A DNA stretch of 64,000 nucleotides from Apteryx mantelli (Eukaryota > Chordata > Aves > Apterygiformes > Apterygidae): positions 58,960,501 through 59,024,500 of the forward strand of contig NC_089980.1 in NCBI RefSeq assembly GCF_036417845.1. The letters are read 5' to 3'. Within the stretch, counting starts at the first letter, position 1, and every line of letters begins with the position of its first letter. The translations under genes and the position numbers were made by a program. Positions 1 through 32,705 of this stretch are shown here, in pieces. The notes under the pieces were generated by a model. The model was not told the origin of the DNA. It saw only the letters and a list, made by a program, of their open reading frames with translations, and made no database searches.

Positions 1-896
1 TATCAAACTGACATTGCTCTGATTAAGCATAGGTGGTCCCTGCTGAACTGCATCACATAATTAACTGTACATAAAAGCTAAAGAGATACTGTAATACTGA
101 ACTACTTGATAAGGAGGTAGTCTGTGGGTACTGAACTTTTTGACAAACAGGATGGGAAAGGCTTTAGCACACCTCAGTTTATGCTCCTACACAGATGAAA
201 AGACAACAGGACTGCCCAATTGTATCTGCCAGGTCTAGCTACAAAAGCACGGGAACAATGCTCTGAAAGTCATTGCTTGTGTTGGCTATGATGGACAAAT
301 AACACAACCATTGCAGATGTCAACTTCAGTGCTATGTGCCTGAAAGCGCAGATGTTGGAAAAGGCTCCTATCAGGTCTCTGAACATCCTGCTGAAATAGG
401 TATAAAATAGCAACAGTAGTGGTGGAAAAACAGGCTATTTTAGGTAGTCACTGTTTGTACACAGTTAATATAAAACATTATGGCACAGTATTTCTAATTC
501 TAAAAGTAGCAGGACTGGACAAATGTGAAAATTAATCAGGGAAAGATTTCTTGAGGGCACTATTACATGACATTTTTTAACTTGGGTTTGGTAACAAAAA
601 ACAAGGACAGGGAAGCAAGTCCAGATAAAAATGTTACTTCTGTTAATAAAAAGACAAAGGAATAAAAGTCAACTGGAGTGGTTGACAAAGGGAAAGCAAA
701 GACACCATATCAGGACATTGCCATTAGGCAGAATAAAATAGAGGAGAAAAAAAAAAAAAATCAATTGTTTCTACTAAAATAAAACTTCTTAAATTGATTG
801 AATTTATAGAGATAACATGATTTTTACCTCAGAAATGTAATTACTGATCTTATTGTATCACAACATCAAATATGATGCTACGTTTTGCAGACTTAC
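1..896 (-). other. B3GALNT2 intron 7 (partial)
   Basis: AT-rich intronic sequence running off the left edge. I see no exon, RNA gene or recognisable mobile element. Confidence 0.75.
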
Positions 897-21859
<20,963 letters not shown>

Positions 21860-22006
21860 TGGCCGCAGCCAGCCCCGTCCCGTCCCGTCCGCGCCGGCCT
21901 CCCCCAGCCGCGTCGCGGCTACGGGCCCACTCGGCCGCCCGCAGCTCCTCCCTGCGCCGCCGCCGCCGCTCGGTCGGGCCGGGCCTGGCTCCGCTGCCCC
22001 GCGGCC

Positions 22007-22021
22007 GCCGGGAGCTGCAGT
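22007..22021 (-). promoter_or_regulatory. Possible second, weaker ZNF143-like site
   Basis: On the minus strand ACTGCAGCTCCCGGC resembles the core of the same motif (ACTACAACTCCCAGC) with three differences. It sits about 50 bases from the better match and faces the opposite way. It could be chance in GC-rich DNA. Confidence 0.3.
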
Positions 22022-22072
22022 CCCGCCCCGGCCCCGGCGGGCGACGGCGACGCGGGCGGCGGTGGCGGCCGC

Positions 22073-22090
22073 CTACAACCCCCACAATGC
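22073..22090 (+). promoter_or_regulatory. ZNF143/SBS-like site in the B3GALNT2 promoter
   Basis: CTACAACCCCCACAATGC closely matches the known ZNF143 (Staf, SBS) motif CTACAACTCCCAGAATGC, with two differences. It lies about 215 bases upstream of the B3GALNT2 start codon, in the CpG island where such sites are usual. Motif match only. Confidence 0.5.
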
Positions 22091-23048
22091 CGCGGGGCGG
22101 CGCGGGCGGCTGAGGCAAGGCGGGCCGGGCCGGGCCGGGGAGGGGGCGCCGCGGCGCGGGGCGGCACCTGGGAGGGGGGGCTTTGCCTCATGCTTTATGT
22201 GATACTGGAGACTAAATGGTGGGGGGAAGGAGAAACATACCTCCGAGCGAAAACAGCACTGTTTTTCCCTGAAGGAGCGCGTTAAAGGAGGCCCTGGCTG
22301 ACGGGAGGGGCGCGGGCACCTCGGTGCCCCCTGCTCTCGGTCACTTCTTTTCTCTCTCCCCGGTGCTGGCAGTTGACCGTAAGGCAGCGAAACACCCAAG
22401 AAACGTGTGGCAGAAGTCAGCTGCATTGGGGTCACTTAGCAGATGAAAAGCCGCATATATATATATACTGCCTCTAAACCCGCTCTGAGGCGGTGGCCCG
22501 CAGGCCCCGAGCGGCGCCTGTCCCGCTCGGCATTGGCAGCCCCCAGGCAGGCCCGAGGCCAGGCCGGCTGCCGTCCCACGGCCCGCCCGTGTCGGGGAGC
22601 CCAGGGAGCAGGAGAGGCTGGAGCGCGAGGGGGAAGGACGTGGCTGTGGAGGACACTGGGCTTCTCTAGTTTTGCTGCTCATAAGAACAGCTTTTGTTTA
22701 TGCCTAATGCCAAAGGTTAATCGGTGATGTCTCCAAGTGCACCTCTCAAATGGAGGAAATATGTTACTGTTTCAGTTCTTTCCTTCTCAGTGGAAAAGTT
22801 GCTTGTCCTGTTATTATTCAGGCTCCCTTTTAATCAGAAATTTGAAATGTAGGCATTTAAATCCATTTCCTGATTAGGTGTCCTCACAATCCCTTATAAG
22901 CTGCATGGACACCCCAAGCATGTATCAAATCAAATCTTAGACTCCAGAACAGCGACACCTTACATGTCTACGATACCACTATAAAATGGAAGCACCAACA
23001 CTTGCATTATTCTGTGCTAGCAGCTCCCTCTGCTGCTATTGATATTTT

Positions 23049-23125
23049 ACAACATCCTTGAAAGCTACTTATTGTTTTACCCCTTCCACGGAGAGGGGAG
23101 CTGAGGCACAGAGGCTGTGTCTGGA
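23049..23125 (+). repeat. Possible MIR-type SINE piece
   Basis: The order of ACAAC...TTATTGTTTTACCCC...GGGAGCTGAGGCACAGAGG matches the middle of the MIR consensus (counterpart ATTATCCCCATTTTACAG then CTGAGGCACAGAG). Old and diverged. Confidence 0.4.
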
Positions 23126-23410
23126 GCAGTGAACTGGACAGTGCCAGGGCACCAGTGCAAGCATAGCTGTCCATAGTGTTTAACTGCCATCCTGCCACCA
23201 ACGTCCCTGATGCAGTTTTGGCCCTGGCCTACCAGCACTCATACACGCTATCCCAGGGGATAGCACGGGCCGGGGACTGTGCCCAGGAGGCCGTACAACC
23301 ACCCTGTTCTGGGGGAAGAGAGTTTAGGTGTAGAGATGCAAGCTGTGCTGTACCATCCTGAGGGCCAGAGAAGGGGCTCTGCCCCTATTTAGCTGAGTAA
23401 ATAATCAGAG

Positions 23411-23510
23411 ATGCCAAGCAATTTGTCAGTGGTCTCTCAGAACTCTGTGAAACAGCCAGAAGGTGAATATGGATATTTCATTCTCAGCTCTGTGCCTTTT
23501 CTTAGTGCCA
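23411..23510 (+). repeat. Possible continuation of the MIR-type SINE
   Basis: CCAAGCAATTTGTCAGTGG and CATTCTCAGCTCTGTGCC resemble the MIR 3' half in order and orientation. It would continue the piece about 290 bases to its left if that gap is a later insertion. Confidence 0.3.
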
Positions 23511-23959
23511 TGGAAAGGAGGCAGGGCTTTGAACTGTATGGAAGCCGTCCTTGAAGACCACATCTCAGTAGAGATGTAGACCTGCTAGAGAAACTCTATC
23601 CTGGCTACCCTAATGAGCTAAAGCAGAGACAGAGTGCTAAAGGATGGCCATTTTAGCTAGAATATGTTGTACTCTGGTCATCCCCTGGTAGCAGATTGGT
23701 CCTCCCAAGCTATTACTGTTGATTGTAAGGCCAAATAGCCTTGAGGTCCTGCAGACTGGTCACACCTCAGAAAATAACTTCTTTCAATTATAATGGATTA
23801 TATTATGTATTATTATTATAAGAGATTATTTTATATTTTATTCTTTTGATTATAAGAACACAAGAGACACAGCAGTAGCTCTTTTTCTCTGGGGCTTTCA
23901 TTCTTGTGCTCATTGTAGCTCTGAAGGACTAGCGAAAAAAAACTTCCCTAGTTAATCTT

Positions 23960-23961
23960 TA
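23960..23961 (+). repeat. TA target-site duplication, left
   Basis: TA directly precedes the CAGGCATACC terminus and is repeated after the right terminus at 26377-26378. This shows a genuine transposase-mediated insertion. Confidence 0.85.
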
Positions 23962-26376
23962 CAGGCATACCTTGTTTTATTGCGCTTCGCTTTACTGCAC
24001 TTCGCAGATATTGCATTTTTTACAAATTGAAGGTTTGTAGCAACTCTGCGTCAAGCAAGTCTATCGGCGCCATTTTTCCAACAGCATGTGTTCACTTCAT
24101 GTCTCTGTGTCACATTTTGGTAATTCTTGCAATATTTCAAACTTTTTCATTATTATTATATCTGTTGTGGTGATCTGTGATCAGTGATCTTTGATATTAC
24201 TATTGGAATTGTTTTGGGGTGCCACGAACTGTGCCCATATAAGACAGCAAATTTAATCGATAAATGTTGTGTCTGTTTTGACTGCTCCATCGACCAGCCA
24301 TTCCCCCATCTCTCCCCCTCTCCTCGGGCCTCCCTACTCCCCGAGACACAGCGATATGGAAATTAGGGCAGTTAATAACCCGACCGCAGCCTCTAAGCAT
24401 TCAGGTGAAAGGAAGAGTCACATGTCTTTCACTTTAAATCAAAAGCTTGAAATGATGAAGCTTAGTGAGGAAGGCATGTTGAAAGCTGAGATGGGCCGAA
24501 AGCTCGGCCTCTTGCGCCAAACAGTGAGCCACGTTGTGAATGCAAAGGAAAAGTTCCTGAAGGAAATTCAAAGTGCTACTCCAGTGAACGCATGAATGAT
24601 AAGAAAGCGAAGCAGCCTTATTGCTGATATGGAGAAAGTTTTAGTGGTCTGGATAGAAGATCAAACCGGCCACAATGTTCCCTTAAACCAAAGCCTAATC
24701 CGGTGCAAGGCCCTAACTCCCTTCAGTTCTAGGAAGGCTGAGAGAGGTGAGGAAGCTGCAGAAGAAAAGTCTGAGGCTAGCAGAGGTTGGTTCATGAGGT
24801 TTCCGGAAAGAAGCCGTCTCCATAACATCGAAGTGCAAGGTGAAGCAGCAAGTGCTGATGCAGAAGCTGCAGCAAGTTATGCAGAAGATCTAGCTAAGAG
24901 AATTGAGGAAGGTGGCTACACTAAACAACAGATTTTCAATGTAGACGAAACAGCCTTATATTGGAAGAAGATGCCATCTAGGACTTTCATAGCTAGAGAG
25001 AAGTCAATGCCTGGCTTCAAAGCTTCAGAGGACAGGCTGACTCTCTTGTTAGGGGCTAATGCAGCTCGTGACTTTAAGTTGAAGCCAATGCTCATTTACC
25101 ATTCGGAAAATCCGAGGGCCCTTAAGAATTATGCTCAGTCTGCTCTGCCTGTGCTCTATAAATGGAACTACAAAGCCTGGATGACGGCATATCTGTTTAC
25201 AACATGGTTTACTGAATATTTTAAGCCCACTGTTGAGACCTACTGCTCAGAAAAAAAGATTCCTTTCAAAATATTACTGCTCATTGACAATGCACCTGGT
25301 CACCCAAGAGCTCTGATGGAGATGTACAGTGAGATTAATGTTGTTTTCATGCCTGCTAACACAACATCCATTCTGCAGCCTATGGATCAAGGAGTCATTT
25401 TGTCTTTCAGGTCTTATTATTTAAGAAATACATTTCGCAAGGCTATAGCTGCTGTAGGTGGTGATTCCTCTGATGGATCTGGGCAAAGTAAATTGAAAAC
25501 CTTCTGGGAAGGATTCACCATTCTAGATGCCATTAAGAACATTTGAGATGCATGGGAGGAGGTCAAAATATCAACATTCACAGGAGTTTGGAAGAAGTTG
25601 ATTCCAACCCTCCTGGATGACTTTGAGGGGTTCAAGACTTCAGTGGAGGAAGTAACTGCAGAGGTGGTGGAAATAGCAAGAGAACTAGAATGAGAAGTAG
25701 AGCCTGAATATGTGACTGAATTGCTGCAATCTCATGATAAAACTTTAATGGATGAGGAGTTGCTTCTTATGGATGAGCAAAGAAAGTGGTTTCTTGAGAT
25801 GGAATCTACTCCCGGTGAAGATGCTGTGAACATTGTTGAAATGACAACAAAGAATTTAGAATATGACATAAACTTAGTTGATAAAGCAGCAGCAGGGTTT
25901 GAGAGCATTGACTCCAATTTGGAAAGAAGTTCTATTGTGGGTAAAATGCTATCAAACAGCATCGCATGCTACAGAGAAATCCTTCGTGAAAGGAAGAGTC
26001 AATCGATGCGGCAAACTTCACCGCTGCCTTATTTTAAGAAATTGCCACAGCCACCCCAACCTTCAGCAGCCACCACCCCGATCAGTCAGCAGCCATCAAC
26101 ATCGAGGCAAGACCCTCCATCAGCAAAAAGATTACGACTCGCTGAAGGCTCAGATGATGGTTAGCATTTTTTAGCAATAAAGTATTTTTTAATTAAGGTA
26201 TGTACATTTTTTTTTAGACGTAATGCTATTGAACATTTAACAGACTACCGTATAGTGTAAACATAACTTTTATATGCACTGGGAAACCAAAAAATGTGTG
26301 TGACTCACTTTATTGCGGTATTCACTTTATTGCGGTGGTCTGGAACCAAACCCACAATATCACTGAGGTATGCCTG
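23962..26376 (+). mobile_element. Tigger1-type DNA transposon, near full length
   Basis: A 2415-base element of the pogo/Tigger branch of Tc1/mariner. It opens with CAGGCATACCT (23962-23972) and closes with the reverse complement (26366-26376). It is flanked on both sides by TA (23960-23961 and 26377-26378), the family's target-site duplication. The left subterminal TTTTATTGCGCTTCGC and the right paired 15-base repeats (26305-26319 and 26322-26336) are typical transposase-binding regions. The 5' leader, transposase frame, AATAAA at 26176-26181 and 3' end follow the mammalian Tigger1 consensus, as I remember it, along the whole length with only scattered substitutions. The insertion lies in the spacer upstream of B3GALNT2. 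Such preservation in avian-type DNA is unexpected. Confidence 0.93.
24386..26164 (+). pseudogene. Tigger1/TIGD1-like transposase, broken by three in-frame stops
   Basis: One reading frame of about 590 codons, the length of human TIGD1, runs without any frameshift to TAG at 26162. It is interrupted by TGA at 24593, 25544 and 25691. The expected start codon position (24386-24388) now reads GCA; Met codons upstream (24269) and downstream (24422, [12 protein letters not shown]) remain. Domains in order: a CENP-B N-type helix-turn-helix ([15 protein letters not shown]...LRQTVSHVV), a second CENP-B DNA-binding domain ([13 protein letters not shown] to [15 protein letters not shown]), and a DDE_1 catalytic domain. 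The catalytic Asp codons are all present: FNVDET (24944), LLIDNAPGH (25286) and QPMDQG (25385). The last pair is separated by 32 residues, as in Tigger. The first stop replaces an Arg codon as by CpG decay. The copy is now probably inactive. Confidence 0.9.
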
Positions 26377-27984
26377 TATTTGTGCAACACTACAATTATC
26401 TGCAGACTGATCCTCTTAAAAAGTCATTGTGTAATAAAAAAGTAGCTTCCCAGAACAATCCTTTATTAATCCAATAAAACTAACAGAGTGCTTCACTTTG
26501 GCAAAGAACTGCAACAGCATTACAGCACTCAGCAACCTAAGTGTTTCTGAGTGCGCTATGTTATTCCAAAAAGTGGAATATGTTATTTGACTAAAATTAC
26601 AGGGGAACTTTAGAAAATCAAAGTGTCATGACTGTAGCATGGCCAAGAAATGATGGTAACATTCTTGCTCTTGAGAAAGTATGTTATGAGATGTTAATAG
26701 TCCAAGCTCAATTTTGCATCTCACCTACAGCCACCACTTTCAGTAGCTGGGAGGGTCTAGACTGACCAGGCAGGAGGGGCACCATCCACAAAACATTGCT
26801 CACTGCAGTGCAGTGCTGTGGGTTTAAATAAGGTTAGATAAGATTAGCATAAGATTGTAGGCACTTTGAGAAGTTTCTTGTTTCTGATCTTTTTGAACAC
26901 AGATAGCAGAGAAATATTTCCCTGGCCTTCTGCAGGGTGAATTTGTCTGAAAAAGTGATGTGCATAAATAATCAGGTGCTTCTGAGGAGTTAATGTATAA
27001 TCTAAAAGTTAATGTGTAATGACTATAAGGTGTAAATGAAGGCTTGCTGATGCTTTTCTATCAGAAACACATAATTTAGTAATAGAACCGGATACATATA
27101 AAGTATAATTGAAGGGAAGGATTGAGTTTTTAGGAAAAGCATAAATTTGGTTTTGAAAATCCTCAAGCTGTAAAAAGTGATTGGAAAATGTTTAAAGTCC
27201 TTTTGCACAGTTTAGTTAAAATTAATTTTTTGTCAGCTGGGGTGAGATATTGCAAGGAGAACAAATGATTTTAACTTTTATATATTGGGTTTAAACAGCA
27301 AAAGGAAAATGTGTTGGAAATACATCAACTTTATTTTGTTTGCACACGCACATATTTAATACACAAATGAGTATATACTTGGCGGCAAGTAATAGTACTA
27401 GGAAAAAAAATAAGAAAAAAATGTTAGTGTTATTAATCACCATTTCCATTTGACTTGCCTTTTAGCAGATTCAGCTGCAGAAATGAAAACTGGTCCAACT
27501 GTTAACATTACTGTGTATTTTCCTATATTCCTTATAGTTAATAGGTTCTCTCCCTAAGCTTTACTCCAGTCCAGGTGAACTGATGGGGATCTTACTAATA
27601 AACATGTCCATTCCTGCAGACAAAACAGAGGACCCAATTCCTTAATACCTTGCTGTCTGTACAATCATGCACTCACCATGCTCAAGGATAAAGGACTATA
27701 TAATGTACAAAACGGGAGAAAAATTTTCCTAGTTTTATTTATCCTGGTCAAAAGGACGATATATATGCATTTTTATTGGTCATGAAGGATTAAAAATAGA
27801 GTTCATTCACAAAGGACAACTTTTTTACTTCATTTGCTGTAAAACTTTCTCCAAGATTTTTAAAGCCAGAGATTTGACCTAAGACTCTCAGCTTCATAGT
27901 CTGCTAATGGTGCAAGCAGCAGTACTTCTCGCGTTGTGTATAACATTGAAAGTGTGCACCTCTCTCTAAATCTTGAGATGATCA

Positions 27985-28170
27985 GACACGTAGGTACCTA
28001 AATATTAACCTGGTTTTCAGAAGTGCAGATTTCCATTAGCAAACCACTTTCCATTCACATTCTTGAGGGCTATGGAGTGACTAGTATTTTGGGGAAGCAA
28101 GTTAATATCTGAGTATGTAAATATGGATTCAAGATTTTAGGCACACTTTTTGAAAAGTCTTGGCCCATAT
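27985..28170. repeat. Possible ancient amniote repeat
   Basis: GGTACCTAAATATTAACCTGG with TTTTCAGAAGTGC on the left and GATTTTAGGCACACTTTTTG on the right form imperfect inverted sequences. They are like an old dispersed non-autonomous element seen in bird and crocodile genomes. Family not identified. Confidence 0.22.
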
Positions 28171-31100
28171 GTTCTTTTAAAAATGAAAGTTTTCCAGAGA
28201 TTTTAGAATCATGAAAATAGCTACTATGAAAAGACAAACCCGCCCTGACTGGGTGGCTGGGATTTCTTTAGGACACTAGCAACAGACAAGAAGAACAAGA
28301 AGCACAGTAAAGCCACATGGATTTTAGCAGAGTTTATCCCCAAGGAGTTGTATGTTTTATTATTGATCTGTGTGTGCTCCATTTGAAAGCAAAGGAAGGA
28401 GTGGTGAGAGATTCCATTTTGGGATTTGGGGCTAAGCTTTTTCCACACCTTCCAGTAATACTGATATATCTCATTCCACAATGTCATTCTGCCTTCAGTT
28501 ATTTAAAGAAAATACATTCAAAGAGATTACAAGTCAGGGTAAAAGTGGTTTTAGTTTAGTTTAAAGGGTTGCAAGTTTGCATCCTAGGAGTGTGGGAAAT
28601 GTTACTCTTAGTTTTTCCCAGAGTTCATAACCTAAACAGATTCACTGTATGCACTGAGGAAGTTAGGGAATTATCAATCCTTTTCTTTCCTTCCTTAGGA
28701 TTGTTAGGAGAAACGGATTTTGCTTATTTTCCCAAATGGAAGAGATGTCTCCCTGCCTCTCCTTTTGGCCTTCCCACTGATGATGATGAAGTACACATAC
28801 AGACAAGTTCCTAGAGTGCTCAGCTTGGGCTGTTAATGCAATCGGTATCTGTGGGGTCTCCTGAGGACAGACTGAGGAACTCCTCTGAAAACTGATCTCT
28901 GGAAAAGTGGCTGTCTTTCTGAAGGGTCTACCAGCTCATATAATTAGTAGAGGCAAAGAAAAGTCAGCGGCATGTGACCAGCCAACTTTCTAAAGACCAT
29001 GATGGGCAGGTATGAAGAGAGATGCTATCAGAAAGCTTTAGACAGCAGACACTGTGGAGCTGGTGTGGCATGAAGCCTGCACTCATTTGTACACTGAATG
29101 GAGGCAAGAATCTAACAAGATTTTGCCCGTGGCTATTTTCCTTAATGGTGTCTGAAGGGAGACTGACTAGAAACTTAAAAAAAAATCCAGATACATTATG
29201 ACTATCAGTTCTGCTCTATGTGCTCCTTTATTAAGAGTTTCAAGGAACTAAAAAGATCAAAAAGTCAGTATTTCCTTTATAGAACATACACTGATATGAC
29301 TCTTTTCATAGTGGTGGTTAAAATGCTTCAGGACTTGGTTGCACAAGAACTGAATCTTGCAGTCCCTTCATACCAGTTGATAATAAAATAGCCTGTAGCT
29401 GGGAGCTGTAAGAATCACCAAAACTACAGCGCTGTAGGGTGTCATAAGTAGCACTGTATTTTTGGTTAAGGCTGCCCAGTGCTTCCCACTTGAAGAATAC
29501 CCTTTCTCTTTCTTCAAACTGCTCCACGCTGTAGCTGCTTGGGCTGAAAGTTGCAGTGACAATGACCTGTTTCACACTGAAATGTTTGGTAAGTTTCAGC
29601 AAAAGCAATTTAATAATTTCTGAAAAGTTAAGGAAGGTAACTAAAAGAACATTAAGAAAAAATGTACTTGTTTTGTCTAAAATTATTAGTCTGATTTTGC
29701 AGACCTTTTTTTATTTGAAAGTTCAATTATTCTCATGTCTATTTGGAGCAAGGGCTTGAAATTTTGCTGGAGTATGTCTTTTGCAACAGGGTTATAACTC
29801 GCTCTTCTTCTTTCCTGTTATTTTCTTTCACCATTTTAAACAGTTTTGGCACATTGCTGTGAGAAGCCCCAGCTTAGACTGACTTCTCTGAGGTCCAAGA
29901 ATATTCTGACCAGGGTCTTCCTTTCACTGGCATTGCAAGAGCTTAGCTACCAAAACAGTTCTCGCATCTTCTTCAGACAAAAAATAATCCAACCTTCCTC
30001 AACTCACTTTCATTTTGGGAAAGGTGGATCTTCACATTTCATTTCTATTCACAAAGTGGCCACATCAGCATCTCCTGGTGGGTGACCAAGTCACCATCCC
30101 TTATGCTAGAAAGGGGTAAATTAGAATATCCTTGTCATTGCTTGGAAAGAAGGGGTTGTTTAATTGTTTGGGGTTTTTTTTAATCAGATCCAACCTAACC
30201 TGCACAAGAGTTTATAACTACCATGCAAAATTGGCTTGGAGGACATCATAGTAATCCAAATGTATCAATACAGCAATAATAAATATCATATTCCAAGTTG
30301 ACTTGTTGTCATGTTCATGATCAACAAAAATAGAAATGGACTCAATACTGCATATATGCTAGCTGCTAAATCTTGACAGGCACATCTCTGAGAGCAGACA
30401 GGGGAATGTCTTGCAGAGATGCTGAACAACCCCAAATATCTAATAATCAGGCAATAGCCAGTTGGTAGGCGTTAGCTACTTCACATGTAGCTAATATACA
30501 GCTAACTGACAAGTGGCACAAAGACTTCAGGCTATGCATATGGAAGAGAGTAAGGCTTCCAGAAAGTCCTGCTGAGACCTATGACAGCAACTTTGCTTCT
30601 TAATCACATCTAGTAGAAAGTTAAGCTTATTATATAGCTGCATATTATTTATCATGTCATTATTATCTCTCATTGGATTGATAATATGCAGGCTGTATTT
30701 CATAAAAAATATTTTTACCTCACTGTGTGCTCTTTTTCCCACATAGGACCTGCCCTGCTTTAGAATGGCTATACTTTGCTGGAGAACATATCAGATGGCT
30801 GCTTCATTTGTTGCAGAAGATGTGAGATGAATGAGATGGGACCACCAAAGAAAGAGTGTCACAAGGCTAAGGTGCTCAGTGCTCCTTAGAATAACTGTCA
30901 TTGCCTCTGTGTGATACCAGGAAAATAATGAAACTAATATTTCACATTGCTTTTCCCCTCAGTTTCTGTGTGCTTGACTTGCAAAAGTCACCCCAGTTTG
31001 AAGAATTGAGTATTCATAGCTGAAGTGAATGCTGCAAATTTAACTATGACATTTTCTAAATGAATGCTTAAGTTACTTTAACTATCTTTTAATGTAGTTT

Positions 31101-32650
31101 TATGTTTATTCAGCTACTGTTTAAATATCCATAAATATGTTCATATCCTTGTTGCAAATATTTGTTCAGCTGATATGGGCAGAACTGTAAAGCAATATAA
31201 TCAGTTTTACAGCCCTATCTAATTTCTCATTAATAGGCATTTCATAGTTACTATCTATAGTTATTTTCCATAGTCTGAAGCAAACATACCTGAACAAAAC
31301 ATACATGCACAGTTTGAGAGAGAAGAAAAGACCTCAAAGAGGCTATTATACATTCCATATTTTCTCAAATTTCCTGTTGAGGTATTTCTTCATGAGAATC
31401 TTGGCATCTGAAGTTTTTTCACATGATCTTTTAAGGTATGACAGACATATTCATATATCAGCACTGCAGATATGTATACTGGAAATCTCAGTTCAGTATT
31501 CTGATGAGTAGGATAGAGGCTGATGTGCTCTCCAGGGAAACTCAGTCAAGAATCAGTACAAGAACCTTGGTAGTGAACAGAATTTTTGGAACAAGAAAGT
31601 CAAGGATAATTTTTCAGTCAAAAGTCATGTGAGCCACATTTGCCAGAGAGAGGCTGTTACATTACAAAAATCTTTAAATTGATGCCATGTGAAAGGTTTT
31701 TACAATTGTTTGTTTCTATAAATACCAAGCTGACAGAAAGTTTGGATCATTCCTTCCTTTGAAAAAAACAGTGCATCTCTTTAGAGCACGCTGTACAAAA
31801 CACAAAGGGCTGTCGTATGCAGCCCAAAATTGAAAGGCACAACAGGATATGGTGCAGTGAGAAGATACATAACGTAGATTTTGTGGAATAGGTGGTCTTT
31901 TGAAATACACACTTATGTCATGCTTCGTGCATTTTCAGTAAAATGCTATTCCAAGGGTAAGCAGTGGCTTACGTTCAGTTCTATCTTTATACTTACCCTG
32001 TGGCATACGAGAAGATATTTGACCTAGATTCCAATAATTGGAAAAAACATGAAATAAAAAAAAACAGGAGAGAAGCCAGGAGAGAAGTTTAAATGTGAAA
32101 GAATAAAGCAACTATCAGTTACATGAAAGGAAAGCAGAATAGATTATTAGTAGCTCACTGTATTGGGGGCCCACTTCAGCCCTAGAGCCAGGACTTATTG
32201 CCATTTGCAATCACACCACCTTCTGAAGGGAGAAAAAGGGCAAAGGTGTAAGTGGTGGCACAGCTGGTAAACGCTTCGCCAGTGAGGGAAAGGCATCTAG
32301 AATTACATCTAGAAACTGGAAAAATGAAATAAAAAAAAGCAGGAAAGGAGTAGACAGCAGCTCCAACTGATGCTCCCAAAGATCCCCAAACTTTTTAATG
32401 GTTTATATCTAGACACTGGATCTATTTAACCAAACCCTATACCTGAATTTCATCTTTTCATAAACTGAGAAGTTTGGAACTCAACTGTGAGGTTCAAGCA
32501 CATCTCAAAAGTGACATGGTGACACATGATACCTTAGAGAATGCAGACCATGAAAATTAAAATACTCACTCTCTGTTTCTGTGTGTACAAGTATTAATTT
32601 AAAATCCATTTTTAAGGTCATTCTAGTTGAGGCTTATTTATTTGCATTTT

Positions 32651-32705
32651 TATTTATTGTTATTTACATTTTGTTATTTACATTTTTATTTACATATTAT
32701 TTACG
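32651..32705. repeat. Imperfect TTATTTACAT tandem tract
   Basis: Several copies of a TTATTTACATTTT-like unit follow each other with small changes. Low-complexity sequence in the intergenic region. Confidence 0.7.

Larger units (their letters stand above)
22191..23959. other. Intergenic region between B3GALNT2 and the Tigger element
   Basis: GC content falls steadily away from the CpG island. The region has possible MIR-like pieces near 23.05 and 23.45 kb and no gene. An AT-dinucleotide run occurs at about 22456-22468. Confidence 0.6.

Noticed and set aside
24269-24385. Upstream in-frame extension of the Tigger transposase from the Met at 24269
   Set aside because: This stretch aligns with the untranslated leader of Tigger1, and the family protein begins near 24386.
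29318-29608. 96-codon minus-strand open frame in the intergenic desert
   Set aside because: No family resemblance and no convincing splice or poly(A) context; possibly an old repeat, but not identifiable.
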